A DNA stretch of 14,336 nt from Clostridia bacterium (GCA_030536675.1 JAUNPM010000017.1:1-14336); one strand, 5' to 3'. Counted from the first letter of the stretch, positions 1-7,569 are shown. Translations and numbers: made by a program. Notes: generated by a model from the sequence alone, not told the origin.

Positions 1-63
1 TTGCAAGTTGTATGTTACAATTATTCAAATTTTTTTATAAAAATAGGTTTATTGACAGTCTGT

Positions 64-91
64 AAGAAGCCGTTTTTCGGCTTCTTTTTTT
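64..91 (+). terminator. Intrinsic terminator of a gene left of the window
   Basis: A 9-bp perfect stem, AAGAAGCCG (64-72) with CGGCTTCTT (78-86), encloses a TTTTT loop and runs into further T residues to 91. This is a standard plus-strand rho-independent terminator. It ends a transcription unit that starts outside the window and separates it from the ATPase promoter a few bases downstream. No gene can be recognised in positions 1-63. Confidence 0.85.
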
Positions 92-97
92 ACGCTG

Positions 98-127
98 TTG
101 ACAAACCTATACCCCCTATGGTATAAT
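98..127 (+). promoter_or_regulatory. Sigma-A-type promoter of the metal ATPase unit
   Basis: A consensus -35 box TTGACA (98-103) and a consensus -10 box TATAAT (122-127) are separated by 18 bp. Transcription would start near 134, giving a leader of about 37 nt before the ATPase ATG at 171. Two palindromic operators (108-125 and 133-150) cover the spacer, the -10 box and the start point, so this strong promoter is expected to be repressed until metal or another inducer is sensed. Confidence 0.85.
108..125. promoter_or_regulatory. CsoR/RcnR-type operator 1
   Basis: TATACC-CCCTAT-GGTATA is a perfect 6-bp inverted repeat around a 6-bp centre and overlaps the -10 box. The pattern (T)ATACC, C/G-rich tract, GGTAT(A) resembles operators bound by the CsoR/RcnR/CstR family of all-helical repressors, which control copper, nickel/cobalt or persulfide resistance genes. 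Family assignment is by pattern only. No csoR-like gene lies in the window. Confidence 0.7.
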
Positions 128-132
128 ATCCA

Positions 133-150
133 TATACCCGTATAGGTATA
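133..150. promoter_or_regulatory. CsoR/RcnR-type operator 2
   Basis: TATACC-CGTATA-GGTATA has the same 6-6-6 architecture and identical arms as the operator at 108-125, with centres 25 bp apart (about 2.4 helical turns). It covers the predicted transcription start. Identical arms with different centres argue for two binding sites of one repressor rather than chance AT-rich symmetry. Confidence 0.7.
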
Positions 151-170
151 CTCAAAGAAAGGAGGATATT

Positions 171-2054
171 ATGAAGCATTTTATGAAAAAATTAGAGCAC
201 ATTCTTGAAATAGGCGGAATAAAAAAAGATATTGCTTTCCTTGTTATTTCAGGCATTGCCCTAATTATAAGCATTTTTGATTTGCCTGTATTTCCCTTTG
301 ATGCAGCTTGGATAGCTGTTATATTATGTGGAATACCAATTATTTTAGAAGCAATTATAGGACTGACAACGGAATTTGACATAAAGGCTGATGTACTTGT
401 TTCACTTGCCTTAATTGCCTCAATATTAATAGGTGAAGATTTTGCGGCAGGTGAAGTTGCTTTTATTATGCAACTTGGAGCATTGCTTGAAGATCTGACG
501 GTAGCAAAAGCAAGAGCAGGCATTGAAAAGCTGGTAGATATGACGCCTCAAACAGCAAGAGTATTGCGAGACAAAACAGAATTTATTATACCCGCAGAGC
601 AGGTAAGGGTTGGAGATAAACTGCGTGTTTTGCCCGGCGAAAGCGTACCCGTTGACGGTATTATATTATCGGGTCAAACCTCTGTCAATCAATCGGTTAT
701 GACAGGAGAATCCTTACCCGTTGATAAAACCGTGGGGGATACTGTTTCAAGCGGTACTGTTAATCAATTCGGTGCATTTGAAATGAAAGCAACAAAGGTT
801 GGAAAGGACAGCTCCATTCAGCGTATGATAAGTCTTGTCCAATCTGCCGATGCGGGAAAAGCCAAAATTGTCGGTATGGCAGACAGGTGGGCAACTTGGA
901 TAGTCATAATTGCTTTAACAGCCGCCGTTCTTACGTGGTTCTTCAGCGGCGAGATAATACGTGCCGTTACCATTCTTGTTGTGTTCTGTCCCTGTGCACT
1001 GGTGTTAGCCACACCTACAGCAATTATGGCGGCAATAGGAAATGCCTCAAAACACGGTTTTCTTGTAAGAGAAGGCGATGGATTGGAGCGTCTTGCAAGC
1101 ATAAAAAAAATAGCATTTGATAAAACAGGCACACTGACCTACGGAATACCCAAAGTTGTCGGGGTAAAAAGTCTTTCCAAACATTACAACCAAGACAAAA
1201 TATATGCCCTTGCAGCGGCAGCGGAGCAGTACTCCGAGCATCCTTTAGGAAAGGCTATCACGGCATCATATAAGTCAGAAAATAAAAATGAAATTATTGC
1301 TGCACAGGATTTTAAAATGCTCCCGGGCAGAGGTATTTCGGCAAAAGTTGAAAACAAAACCATACTTGCGGGAAATTTAAAAATGCTTGAGGAGTATCAT
1401 ATTGATATTAATATAAATCCCGAAATAAAGGATTTTCTTAACAAGGGCTGTACATTGACTTATGTTGCCATTGACGGCATTTTTGCAGGTTACATTGCCC
1501 TTTCCGACACAATTCGCAAAGAAAGCGCAAATATGATAGATCAGCTTACCCAAATAGGTACTCCTGCGGTACTTTTAACGGGAGATAATAAAAATGCGGC
1601 AATGAACATAGCAGATCAGGTACATATAAAAGAAGTATATTCAAACTGCTTGCCCGAAGATAAGCTAAACTATATTAACGATTCACAAAATGAAAATATG
1701 CCCGTTTGTATGATAGGCGACGGAATAAATGACGCTCCCGCACTGAAAAAAGCCTTTGTAGGCATTGCTATGGGCGGCGTGGGAAGCGACATTGCAGTTG
1801 ATGCCGCAGACATTGCTTTAATAGATGATGATGTAAAGGAACTGCCTCATTTGGTCTTACTTTCAAAGCGTATGATGAAAACGATCAAGCTAAACCTTAC
1901 ATTTTCAATGGGGCTTAATTTTCTTTCAATCATACTTGCAATAACAGGTGTATTAAATCCCGTTATAGGCGCCCTTGTCCACAACGCAGGTTCCGTTGTT
2001 GTAATAATAAATTCGGCATTACTTTTGAAATGGAGGAATAAAAATGTTTTTTAA
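171..2054 (+). CDS. P1B-type heavy-metal-exporting ATPase without N-terminal metal-binding domain
   Basis: This 627-residue membrane pump should export a transition-metal ion using ATP. Visible motifs are the actuator TGES (178-181), the membrane metal site CPC (273-275, in CPCALVLATP), the phosphorylation motif DKTGT (D317), the P1B-specific HP in SEHPLG (357-358), TGD (470-472) and GDGIND (516-521). The N-terminus goes straight into membrane helices, with no HMA domain or CxxC. The last helix carries PVIGALVHNAGSV (HN at 604-605). This is neither the MxxSS of copper pumps nor the DxG of zinc/cadmium pumps, so the metal is uncertain. The start is set by AAAGGAGG at 158-165, five bases before the ATG. 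The upstream operators suggest CsoR-family control. Its 3' end overlaps the next small gene by 11 nt. Confidence 0.93.
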   Translation: MKHFMKKLEHILEIGGIKKDIAFLVISGIALIISIFDLPVFPFDAAWIAVILCGIPIILEAIIGLTTEFDIKADVLVSLALIASILIGEDFAAGEVAFIMQLGALLEDLTVAKARAGIEKLVDMTPQTARVLRDKTEFIIPAEQVRVGDKLRVLPGESVPVDGIILSGQTSVNQSVMTGESLPVDKTVGDTVSSGTVNQFGAFEMKATKVGKDSSIQRMISLVQSADAGKAKIVGMADRWATWIVIIALTAAVLTWFFSGEIIRAVTILVVFCPCALVLATPTAIMAAIGNASKHGFLVREGDGLERLASIKKIAFDKTGTLTYGIPKVVGVKSLSKHYNQDKIYALAAAAEQYSEHPLGKAITASYKSENKNEIIAAQDFKMLPGRGISAKVENKTILAGNLKMLEEYHIDININPEIKDFLNKGCTLTYVAIDGIFAGYIALSDTIRKESANMIDQLTQIGTPAVLLTGDNKNAAMNIADQVHIKEVYSNCLPEDKLNYINDSQNENMPVCMIGDGINDAPALKKAFVGIAMGGVGSDIAVDAADIALIDDDVKELPHLVLLSKRMMKTIKLNLTFSMGLNFLSIILAITGVLNPVIGALVHNAGSVVVIINSALLLKWRNKNVF

Positions 2055-2211
2055 TATTGCAGGTCTTTTAATAGGCATAATTATTTTATTGGGAAGTGTT
2101 TATTACCTTATTAAAGAAAAGAACGACAAACAATCTCAAAAAATATACTCAATTTTTTCTGTTATAGGAGCAGTTATAGTAATTGCAATGACAATTACAT
2201 TATTGGTTTAA
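2044..2211 (+). CDS. Small two-helix membrane protein, co-translated with the metal ATPase
   Basis: An ATG at 2044 opens a 55-codon frame (MFFNIAGLL... ITLLV) that overlaps the last 11 nt of the ATPase gene in another frame. A good GGAGG (2032-2036) lies seven bases upstream, inside the ATPase coding sequence. The protein is two hydrophobic segments (about residues 4-22 and 39-55) joined by a charged linker, KEKNDKQSQK. It is not a family I recognise. The overlap, the ribosome binding site and the shared terminator imply one operon, so it may be an accessory or stabilising subunit of the pump; this role is inferred only. Confidence 0.75.
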   Translation: MFFNIAGLLIGIIILLGSVYYLIKEKNDKQSQKIYSIFSVIGAVIVIAMTITLLV

Positions 2212-2233
2212 CAGACCTATTAAATTTTATTAC

Positions 2234-2275
2234 AATATAATAGCGCAGGCGGTCAAATGCCTGCGCTATTATATT
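2234..2275. terminator. Bidirectional terminator between convergent units
   Basis: A perfect 17-bp inverted repeat, AATATAATAGCGCAGGC (2234-2250) with its complement at 2259-2275, encloses an 8-nt loop. The outer AT part of the stem supplies U-rich tails in both directions, so it can end both the ATPase operon (plus) and the glycosyltransferase operon (minus). Its right end touches the stop codon of the minus-strand gene at 2274-2276. Confidence 0.85.
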
Positions 2276-3209
2276 ACTCTTCTTCACGTTCATTTCTTGT
2301 TACATTCATAAGCTTATACTCAAAATTCTGTTTTTCCTTACTCACAATTGTAGATAATATCATACCGCTGAAATAACACTGTATTGCGGCAATTGCTGTA
2401 AATCCGCACACAATAAGAGTAGGAAAATTAGGAACCTCCCCAATTTTAAAATAAGTAACAGCAATAGGAATAAAAAATCCAATTGCAAGCAATATCAAAA
2501 CAAGAGAGATCCACCCAAAGAAATTAAGTGGCTTATAATTTTTATACAGCTTTACAATAGTCATTAAAACCTTTATACCGTCTGAATATGTATTGAGCTT
2601 TGACGTGCTTCCCTCTATTCTGTCCCTGTAATCTATTACAACATTTTTTATAAACATATTCTTATCTATAGCGTGTATCGTCATTTCCGTTTCAATTTCA
2701 AAGCCCTTTGAAAGCACAGGAAAAGTTTTTACAAAGCTATAGCTAAAAGCCCTTAAGCCTGTCATTATATCCTTAATATCACTTTTAAAGAGCATATTTA
2801 TAGAGCCTCTTACAATTGAATTTCCAAAGTTATGAAAAGGTCTTTTGTTCTCTGTAAAATAAGTTGATGAAAGCCTGTCGCCCACAACCATATCCACCTT
2901 TTTTTCAAGGACCTCCTTAACCATTTCTGGTACAGGCTCCACAGGATAAGTATCATCTCCGTCAGTCATTACATAGCAGTGAGCGTCTATTTCTCTGAAC
3001 ATTCTTCTTATAACATTTCCCTTGCCCTGCTGATATTCATATCTTACTATAGCCCCTGCCCTTCTCGCTATTTCGTCTGTTCCGTCTGTTGAGTTGTTGT
3101 CATAGACATATATAGTTGCTTCGGGCAGCACTCTCTTAAAATCCTCAACAACCTTTTTAATTGTCTTGCTTTCGTTGTAGCAAGGTATAAGCACCGCAAT
3201 TTTATCCAT
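2274..3209 (-). CDS. Family 2 glycosyltransferase, DPM1/polyprenyl-phosphate type, with C-terminal membrane anchor
   Basis: This 311-residue protein has a GT-A catalytic domain at about residues 1-220: IPCYNES near the start, the nucleotide-binding DNNSTDGT (38-44), and the metal-binding DGDD (83-86) in the TDGDDTYP context typical of dolichol/undecaprenyl-phosphate sugar synthases. Two membrane helices follow at about 232-253 and 262-285. The likely reaction is transfer of a hexose from an NDP-sugar to a polyprenyl phosphate at the inner membrane face; donor and acceptor are not determined. The gene starts 17 nt after the large membrane protein gene and has GAGGAG as ribosome binding site, so the two form an operon. 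A GT2 that makes a lipid-linked sugar beside a GT-C-like protein that could use it is a familiar pairing. Confidence 0.88.
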   Translation of the reverse strand: MDKIAVLIPCYNESKTIKKVVEDFKRVLPEATIYVYDNNSTDGTDEIARRAGAIVRYEYQQGKGNVIRRMFREIDAHCYVMTDGDDTYPVEPVPEMVKEVLEKKVDMVVGDRLSSTYFTENKRPFHNFGNSIVRGSINMLFKSDIKDIMTGLRAFSYSFVKTFPVLSKGFEIETEMTIHAIDKNMFIKNVVIDYRDRIEGSTSKLNTYSDGIKVLMTIVKLYKNYKPLNFFGWISLVLILLAIGFFIPIAVTYFKIGEVPNFPTLIVCGFTAIAAIQCYFSGMILSTIVSKEKQNFEYKLMNVTRNEREEE

Positions 3210-3226
3210 TTAAATGATCTCCTCTC

Positions 3227-5359
3227 TTATAACCAGAACTGTACTGATGATGCTATTTTCCAGAACATTTCCGGATTTGTATCCATTGGTGAATAATATC
3301 TTCCGCCAACCGTAACCGCAAAAGTAATAAACAAACTTATCATAAAGCATACAGGCAGACAATAGTTAAATATTTTAATATAATCCCTTTCCCTGTATTT
3401 GTTATAGGCAGTAAATATAACAATTATTGCAGCCAAAACTAAAAGCCACGTAAAGTCAATAAAATATCTTGCCAGTATACCTGCCATAATTGCATCGGCA
3501 AAAGCTATAATAAATGCAAAAGCCACAAGCATAACAGTAAGTGCGTAAAGTCCTTTTTCCTTAAGCTCCCGCCTAACTTTAGGTATTATTAAAAGTATCC
3601 AAAGCACAGGCTGAATAAACAGCACGCCGCCGTAGGTACCCTCTTTTATTGTAATGCCCATATAGTTAGTCGCAAAATTTGTGGTGGTAACATAAGGGAA
3701 AGTTCCCTCAATATTAAAAGGCTGCAGCACATAGTAAAATATTCCCTGAAAAATTCTTCCCAAATCAAATGATCTTGCCGTCATATCATTTGTTGTCATA
3801 TTGTATTGGGCGCCAAAATCAAACACTGAGCCAAATCTTGAATAGTTGTAATAAAACATAAAAAGTGCAAAGAGCACTATAGGCAGTGCAAAGCATAAGC
3901 TCTCAACTGCACTTTTTGCTGAAAACAGCTTTCTTTCCTTAAACACCGCACTGCCGTAAATTGCAGCAGCCGTAAACAAAACAAGAAGGAGCTGAGGTCT
4001 GCACCCTGCTATAAGAGCCATAAGCAGTGAGCCTGCAAAGAGCTTGACCTTGCTCAGTCCATATCCATTGTCATTTTCCTTAAAGGCCGTAAGCCAAAAA
4101 TACAATCCGCTTACGCCAAGAGTGACCGCCGTAAATATAGGCAATGTATACATATCAGGCCACACAAGCAAAAATCCCGTTCCAATACCCGTTACAAACA
4201 ATGTCGTAAGCATAATATACAAAAGTAACGGTACACTTTCGTCTTTTCTCTGCATAAATTTTTTTGCAATTGCATATATAAGCAAATAACTCATCAATAT
4301 AAATATTGGAATAAGTATCAATATACAAATATGCGGCATTAGATCGGCACCTGATATAAGCTTTGCAGGTATATTAAACAAAAGAGCAGGCACTATGCCA
4401 AAATAAACATAGTATTTACCCTCATAATATGCGTGATCCCATTTTGCACTTGCTCCCGCCTCATTTCTGCTGCTTGGGTCATAGGGATTTTCAAGCTCCG
4501 TAAGCTTTGTATCAGGCTCCTCATTAATGTAAAAATGCCCCTCCATTATTGCATCGGTAAGTTCAATATACTGTGACTGCCAGCTTACCGTATTATACAC
4601 ATACATAGGGTTAATATATGCGGCGGAAATCATAATCACAGCCTGTAAAGCAGCAATTACTCCTACAGCTGCCCTTTGTCTTATACTTCTCTGATTCAGC
4701 TTATATTGATAAAATTCAGAGCCTGGTCTTATAATGTATACTAAGGCAATGAGCGCCAATATAACAAGCACTCTTACCAAGCTGAAATGAAACGGCACCT
4801 GCTTATTTAAAACAACGCTGTTTATTTGTATCTCCTTGTTTTGGGCATTTTTAAACTCCATAGAAAGCTCGTCTGATTTTCCGCTTAAATTAAGATTAAT
4901 GTATTTGGTTCTCTCAACCGTAGACACAATGCTTCTTTCAGGCATACTTATACCCGAAGAATTGCTTTCATCATTTATATTGAGCTTTATCTTTATGAGC
5001 TTATTTTCCTCGGCTTTTTTGAGCATATTGTATTTTGTGCTTTTATCACTTATATTTTCAACATCACCAATATCCTCTGTATTTTCCACATCAATATATA
5101 TATTTTTAATTTCCGTATCTATATCACTGTAGTATATTTTACCGCTGTTGTTTTGAAATTTCAGCCTGCCGTCACCCATATATTCAACATCCGAGCTTAT
5201 GGTTGCCTCCTCCAAAACAACAGGCTCATAACCTATACCTTGGAAAAACCTGAAATTAAACAAAAAAACCTCAAGCAAAATAACTATTAAAACCACAGCC
5301 GAAAGCTTTGCCTTTCTTGAATTTTTTAATACAGATATGTTAAAAAAACTATTTTTCAT
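3227..5359 (-). CDS. Large polytopic membrane protein, putative GT-C-type glycosyltransferase
   Basis: This is a membrane protein of about 710 residues. One helix at 19-37 is followed by a hydrophilic, asparagine/aspartate-rich, beta-like domain of about 155 residues (38-192), probably extracytoplasmic. A long series of membrane helices from about 193 to the C-terminus follows. A loop after the third helix carries NPYDPSSR (291-298) and WDHAYYEGKYYVYFG (307-321). Overall topology and acidic/aromatic loop motifs recall lipid-linked-sugar-dependent GT-C enzymes, but no family signature is certain. I chose the ATG at 5359 because AAGGAGGAG lies just upstream at 5363-5371. An in-frame TTG at 5395 would add 12 residues but has no ribosome binding site. 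The gene is co-directional with, and 17 nt from, the GT2 gene. Substrate is unknown. Confidence 0.75.
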   Translation of the reverse strand: MKNSFFNISVLKNSRKAKLSAVVLIVILLEVFLFNFRFFQGIGYEPVVLEEATISSDVEYMGDGRLKFQNNSGKIYYSDIDTEIKNIYIDVENTEDIGDVENISDKSTKYNMLKKAEENKLIKIKLNINDESNSSGISMPERSIVSTVERTKYINLNLSGKSDELSMEFKNAQNKEIQINSVVLNKQVPFHFSLVRVLVILALIALVYIIRPGSEFYQYKLNQRSIRQRAAVGVIAALQAVIMISAAYINPMYVYNTVSWQSQYIELTDAIMEGHFYINEEPDTKLTELENPYDPSSRNEAGASAKWDHAYYEGKYYVYFGIVPALLFNIPAKLISGADLMPHICILILIPIFILMSYLLIYAIAKKFMQRKDESVPLLLYIMLTTLFVTGIGTGFLLVWPDMYTLPIFTAVTLGVSGLYFWLTAFKENDNGYGLSKVKLFAGSLLMALIAGCRPQLLLVLFTAAAIYGSAVFKERKLFSAKSAVESLCFALPIVLFALFMFYYNYSRFGSVFDFGAQYNMTTNDMTARSFDLGRIFQGIFYYVLQPFNIEGTFPYVTTTNFATNYMGITIKEGTYGGVLFIQPVLWILLIIPKVRRELKEKGLYALTVMLVAFAFIIAFADAIMAGILARYFIDFTWLLVLAAIIVIFTAYNKYRERDYIKIFNYCLPVCFMISLFITFAVTVGGRYYSPMDTNPEMFWKIASSVQFWL

Positions 5360-5448
5360 AAGCTCCTCCTTTAGTAAGCCCGCATTATCAAGCAATTAAA
5401 ACCGTTTGATCCCCATTTATTTACAATTCGACAAAACAATTCTTTAAA

Positions 5449-5477
5449 ATTATATCATAATAACATATATTACGCAA
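5449..5477 (-). promoter_or_regulatory. Promoter of the GT-C/GT2 operon
   Basis: On the minus strand TTGCGT (5472-5477) and TATAAT (5449-5454) are separated by 17 bp, with TG one base before the -10 (extended -10). The start point would be near 5442, leaving a leader of about 80 nt before the ATG at 5359. The -35 matches consensus at only three of six positions; the extended -10 compensates. Confidence 0.55.
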
Positions 5478-5607
5478 GCAATTTAAAGTTTTTGCAGGGC
5501 CTATGCCTCCTGTTACTTATCATTATGCCGCAATCAAACAAACCTTTATATAAGTTTATAACAATTTTTATATAACGTCAAGTTTTCAATAAAATATCCA
5601 TATATTT

Positions 5608-5622
5608 TGTGCATATTGCACA
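5608..5622. repeat. Short palindrome TGTGCA-TAT-TGCACA
   Basis: A perfect 6-bp inverted repeat with a 3-bp centre lies in the gap between the GT4 terminator and the GT-C promoter. Apart from this, the terminator and the promoter, the 5360-5653 gap shows only AT-rich sequence. The repeat could be an operator, but no promoter is placed next to it, so its function is unknown. Confidence 0.4.
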
Positions 5623-5650
5623 TAAAAAAGCGGGTAAATTTATCCCGCTT
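5622..5650 (-). terminator. Terminator of the TVP38-GT4 operon
   Basis: Read on the minus strand, AAGCGGG (5644-5650) pairs with CCCGCTT (5628-5634) across a 9-nt loop and is followed by a T run (complement of the A run 5623-5627). It begins just past the GT4 stop codon at 5654-5656. Confidence 0.8.
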
Positions 5651-5653
5651 AAT

Positions 5654-6733
5654 TTAACCCATATGTAATTTTTTCTTCTTTAGTTTATCAAAATATCTAT
5701 ATATAATCTTGAAAATTCCGTTTTCTCTTTTCTTTTCCGTCATAACCCGTCTATACTGACTTATAAGCTGTTTACCGCATACCCTTAAATCCCTTTTTAA
5801 AACCTCTTCATATGCCTTTTCTCTCGTATCGGCAAGTTTTCCCTTTAAAATACCTTCCACCTTGTTTTTAAAATCCTCCGTATTTTTCCCCTTGTAAAGC
5901 TCAACCCCCTCTTTAAACCAGTTTTCATATATGGGAATATCCCTAATTATTACGGGAATTTTCATTGACAAAGCCTCAAGCAAAACAAGCCCCTCTGTTT
6001 CTTCATATGTAAGAAACATAAACAGATCGCTTCCTGCATAAGCATCTCTTAATTCATCACTGGATACATAGCCGGGAAAATAAAGATTTGGCAGCTTGGT
6101 TTTTAATGCCTTTTGTATTTCGGCAGGCAATAATTTTGTATCGGTGTAACCAAACCATATAAACTTATATTGAGGCATTTCTTTTGCAAGCTCAATAAAA
6201 TCCAATATTCCCTTTCTCTTTATAAAAAGCCCTACAGACATTATTATTTTATCATCATTACTAAAACCGTACTTTTCCCTAAAACTTTCTCTGCTTCCCT
6301 TTTCCCTGCTGTAATAGCTTGTATCTATCCCGTTTGAAATATTTACAACAGGCTTTTTTATACCATAGCTTTCTATAAGCTTTTTTGAATACTCTGTAGG
6401 TGTAATAATAATATCCCCACTGCTGTAACACAATTTGATCCACATTTTAAATAAGGGCGCCACAATATCAGAGCCAATAAAAGACCTTTTAAAATCCTCC
6501 TGCGTTGAGTGACCGTGATACACGATCCCTTTGCCCTTAAGCCTTGCAATAACACTCATAATAAGAGAATCGGGAAAAACCGTATTTAAATGCACAATGT
6601 CATAATCGTCCTTTGCATTAGTAGTATATGGTATATTATTTTCCTTTAAATAGCCTATCTGCTGTCTTATAGCCTTCCCAACTCCGCTTTTGGCAACGGT
6701 TTTCATATTGCCCGTATATATTAATACCTTCAT
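5654..6733 (-). CDS. Family 4 glycosyltransferase, probable glycosyl-diacylglycerol glycosyltransferase (CpoA-like)
   Basis: This 359-residue GT-B enzyme probably adds a hexose to a glucosyl-diacylglycerol at the cytoplasmic membrane face. Visible signatures are an N-terminal Rossmann start MKVLIYTG with SGVGKAIRQQ (16-25), HGHSTQEDFKRSFIGS (73-88), TPTEYSKKLI (111-120), SNGID (133-137), a second-domain opening SVGLFIKRKG (166-175), and the retaining-enzyme E-x7-E in EETEGLVLLEAL (E245, E253). The HGHSTQEDF...SFIGS and TPTEYSK..IESYGIKKP blocks recall, from memory, streptococcal CpoA, a galactosyl-glucosyl-diacylglycerol synthase; a database search would settle this. The very basic C-terminal tail (residues 330-356, ending in KKKK) suits interfacial membrane binding. 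It is 15 nt downstream of the TVP38-type gene, so the two are co-transcribed. Confidence 0.8.
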   Translation of the reverse strand: MKVLIYTGNMKTVAKSGVGKAIRQQIGYLKENNIPYTTNAKDDYDIVHLNTVFPDSLIMSVIARLKGKGIVYHGHSTQEDFKRSFIGSDIVAPLFKMWIKLCYSSGDIIITPTEYSKKLIESYGIKKPVVNISNGIDTSYYSREKGSRESFREKYGFSNDDKIIMSVGLFIKRKGILDFIELAKEMPQYKFIWFGYTDTKLLPAEIQKALKTKLPNLYFPGYVSSDELRDAYAGSDLFMFLTYEETEGLVLLEALSMKIPVIIRDIPIYENWFKEGVELYKGKNTEDFKNKVEGILKGKLADTREKAYEEVLKRDLRVCGKQLISQYRRVMTEKKRENGIFKIIYRYFDKLKKKKLHMG

Positions 6734-6748
6734 TTTACTTCCCCCTTT

Positions 6749-7354
6749 TTAAGCAACAAGCCTTATTATAAAGTCAGAAACAAACTTAAGCCCTGCGCTG
6801 TATAAAAATATTGCCAAAGGCTTGCCTGCCAATATTATGATAACATATTTAATAAAAGACATTTTTGTAAGTCCCGCAAGAAAGCACAGGAAATCATCAG
6901 GCGCACAAGGCAAAAATATTGCCAGAGCAAACATTTTATTAAAATTCTTTCTTTCAAGCCAGCCTGCATATTTGTTGTACTTTTTTTCACCTATTATTTT
7001 TTTTACAAATTCCACTCCATACTTTCTTGATATCATAAATGCAGCAAAAGATCCCAAGCATATCCCCACATAGTTATATATAAACCCCTTAAATGCCCCG
7101 AATATAAGCACACCCCCAAGACAGCCTATTGCTCCCGGCAGTATTGGAAAAACAACCTGTATTGCCTGTATCATAACAAACACAACAGGGGCAAATATAC
7201 CGAGCCTTGACAAAAATTCATTTAAAGCCTCCGATGATACAAATATATTGCTTTTGATTCCGTATACCATAAACACAGCCGACAATGTTAATCCCAATAT
7301 TGTGCAAAAATTTATTACTATACTCATATATTTTATATTTGCCGTTTTTTCCAT
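6749..7354 (-). CDS. TVP38/TMEM64 (VTT/SNARE-associated domain) membrane protein
   Basis: This integral membrane protein of about 201 residues has the layout of the VTT/DedA-related family: an N-terminal helix, then VVFPILPGAIGCLGGVLIFG (a glycine/proline-rich re-entrant-type segment), GICLGSFAAFMISRKYG (the family's G..xG....F.IgRkyG element), a charged loop around KKYNKYAGWLERK, then FLPCAPDDFLCFLAGLTKMS and a final helix pair. Family members are linked to lipid translocation and membrane homeostasis; the bacterial role is mostly inferred. A longer frame opens with GTG at 7363, but AAGAGGAG (7363-7370) abuts that codon and is correctly spaced (8 nt) for the ATG at 7354, which I prefer. Its partner downstream is a glycolipid glycosyltransferase, consistent with a membrane-lipid operon. 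Confidence 0.85.
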   Translation of the reverse strand: MEKTANIKYMSIVINFCTILGLTLSAVFMVYGIKSNIFVSSEALNEFLSRLGIFAPVVFVMIQAIQVVFPILPGAIGCLGGVLIFGAFKGFIYNYVGICLGSFAAFMISRKYGVEFVKKIIGEKKYNKYAGWLERKNFNKMFALAIFLPCAPDDFLCFLAGLTKMSFIKYVIIILAGKPLAIFLYSAGLKFVSDFIIRLVA

Positions 7355-7376
7355 AATAACCACTCCTCTTGTTATT

Positions 7377-7405
7377 CTTATATAACTATATCACATTAAT
7401 GTAAA
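7377..7405 (-). promoter_or_regulatory. Possible promoter of the TVP38-GT4 operon
   Basis: On the minus strand TTTACA (7400-7405) and TATAAG (7377-7382) are 17 bp apart. The start point would fall near 7370, giving a very short leader of about 16 nt that just contains the AAGAGGAG ribosome binding site. The match is moderate in an AT-rich region, so confidence is limited. Confidence 0.4.
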
Positions 7406-7515
7406 CTGTTCATATGACCCACGTAAAATTTTATATTTTACATATTTTCCTTCTCTTATTTTTATTATAAACCCAATATTTAAACAAAATATAAACTAAA
7501 ACAAAAGAAAAAAGA

Positions 7516-7545
7516 AAAAACTTTCCGTTATAGCAGAAAGTTTTT
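7516..7545 (-). terminator. Terminator of the two-component operon
   Basis: A 10-bp stem, GAAAGTTTTT (7536-7545) with AAAAACTTTC (7516-7525), encloses a 10-nt loop. On the minus strand it runs into a T-rich tail (complement of 7501-7520). It lies about 25 nt beyond the response-regulator stop codon and separates that operon from the TVP38-type gene downstream. Confidence 0.7.
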
Positions 7546-7569
7546 CATAAAAGCAGCTTATTTTTGTTT

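Noticed and set aside
818..1241. ORFs overlapping the metal ATPase in other frames
   Set aside because: They are shadows of the strongly supported ATPase frame, whose catalytic motifs are all intact.
5360..5395. Longer start (TTG at 5395) for the large membrane protein
   Set aside because: It has no ribosome binding site, while the ATG at 5359 has AAGGAGGAG directly upstream. The extra 12 residues would place the binding site inside the gene.
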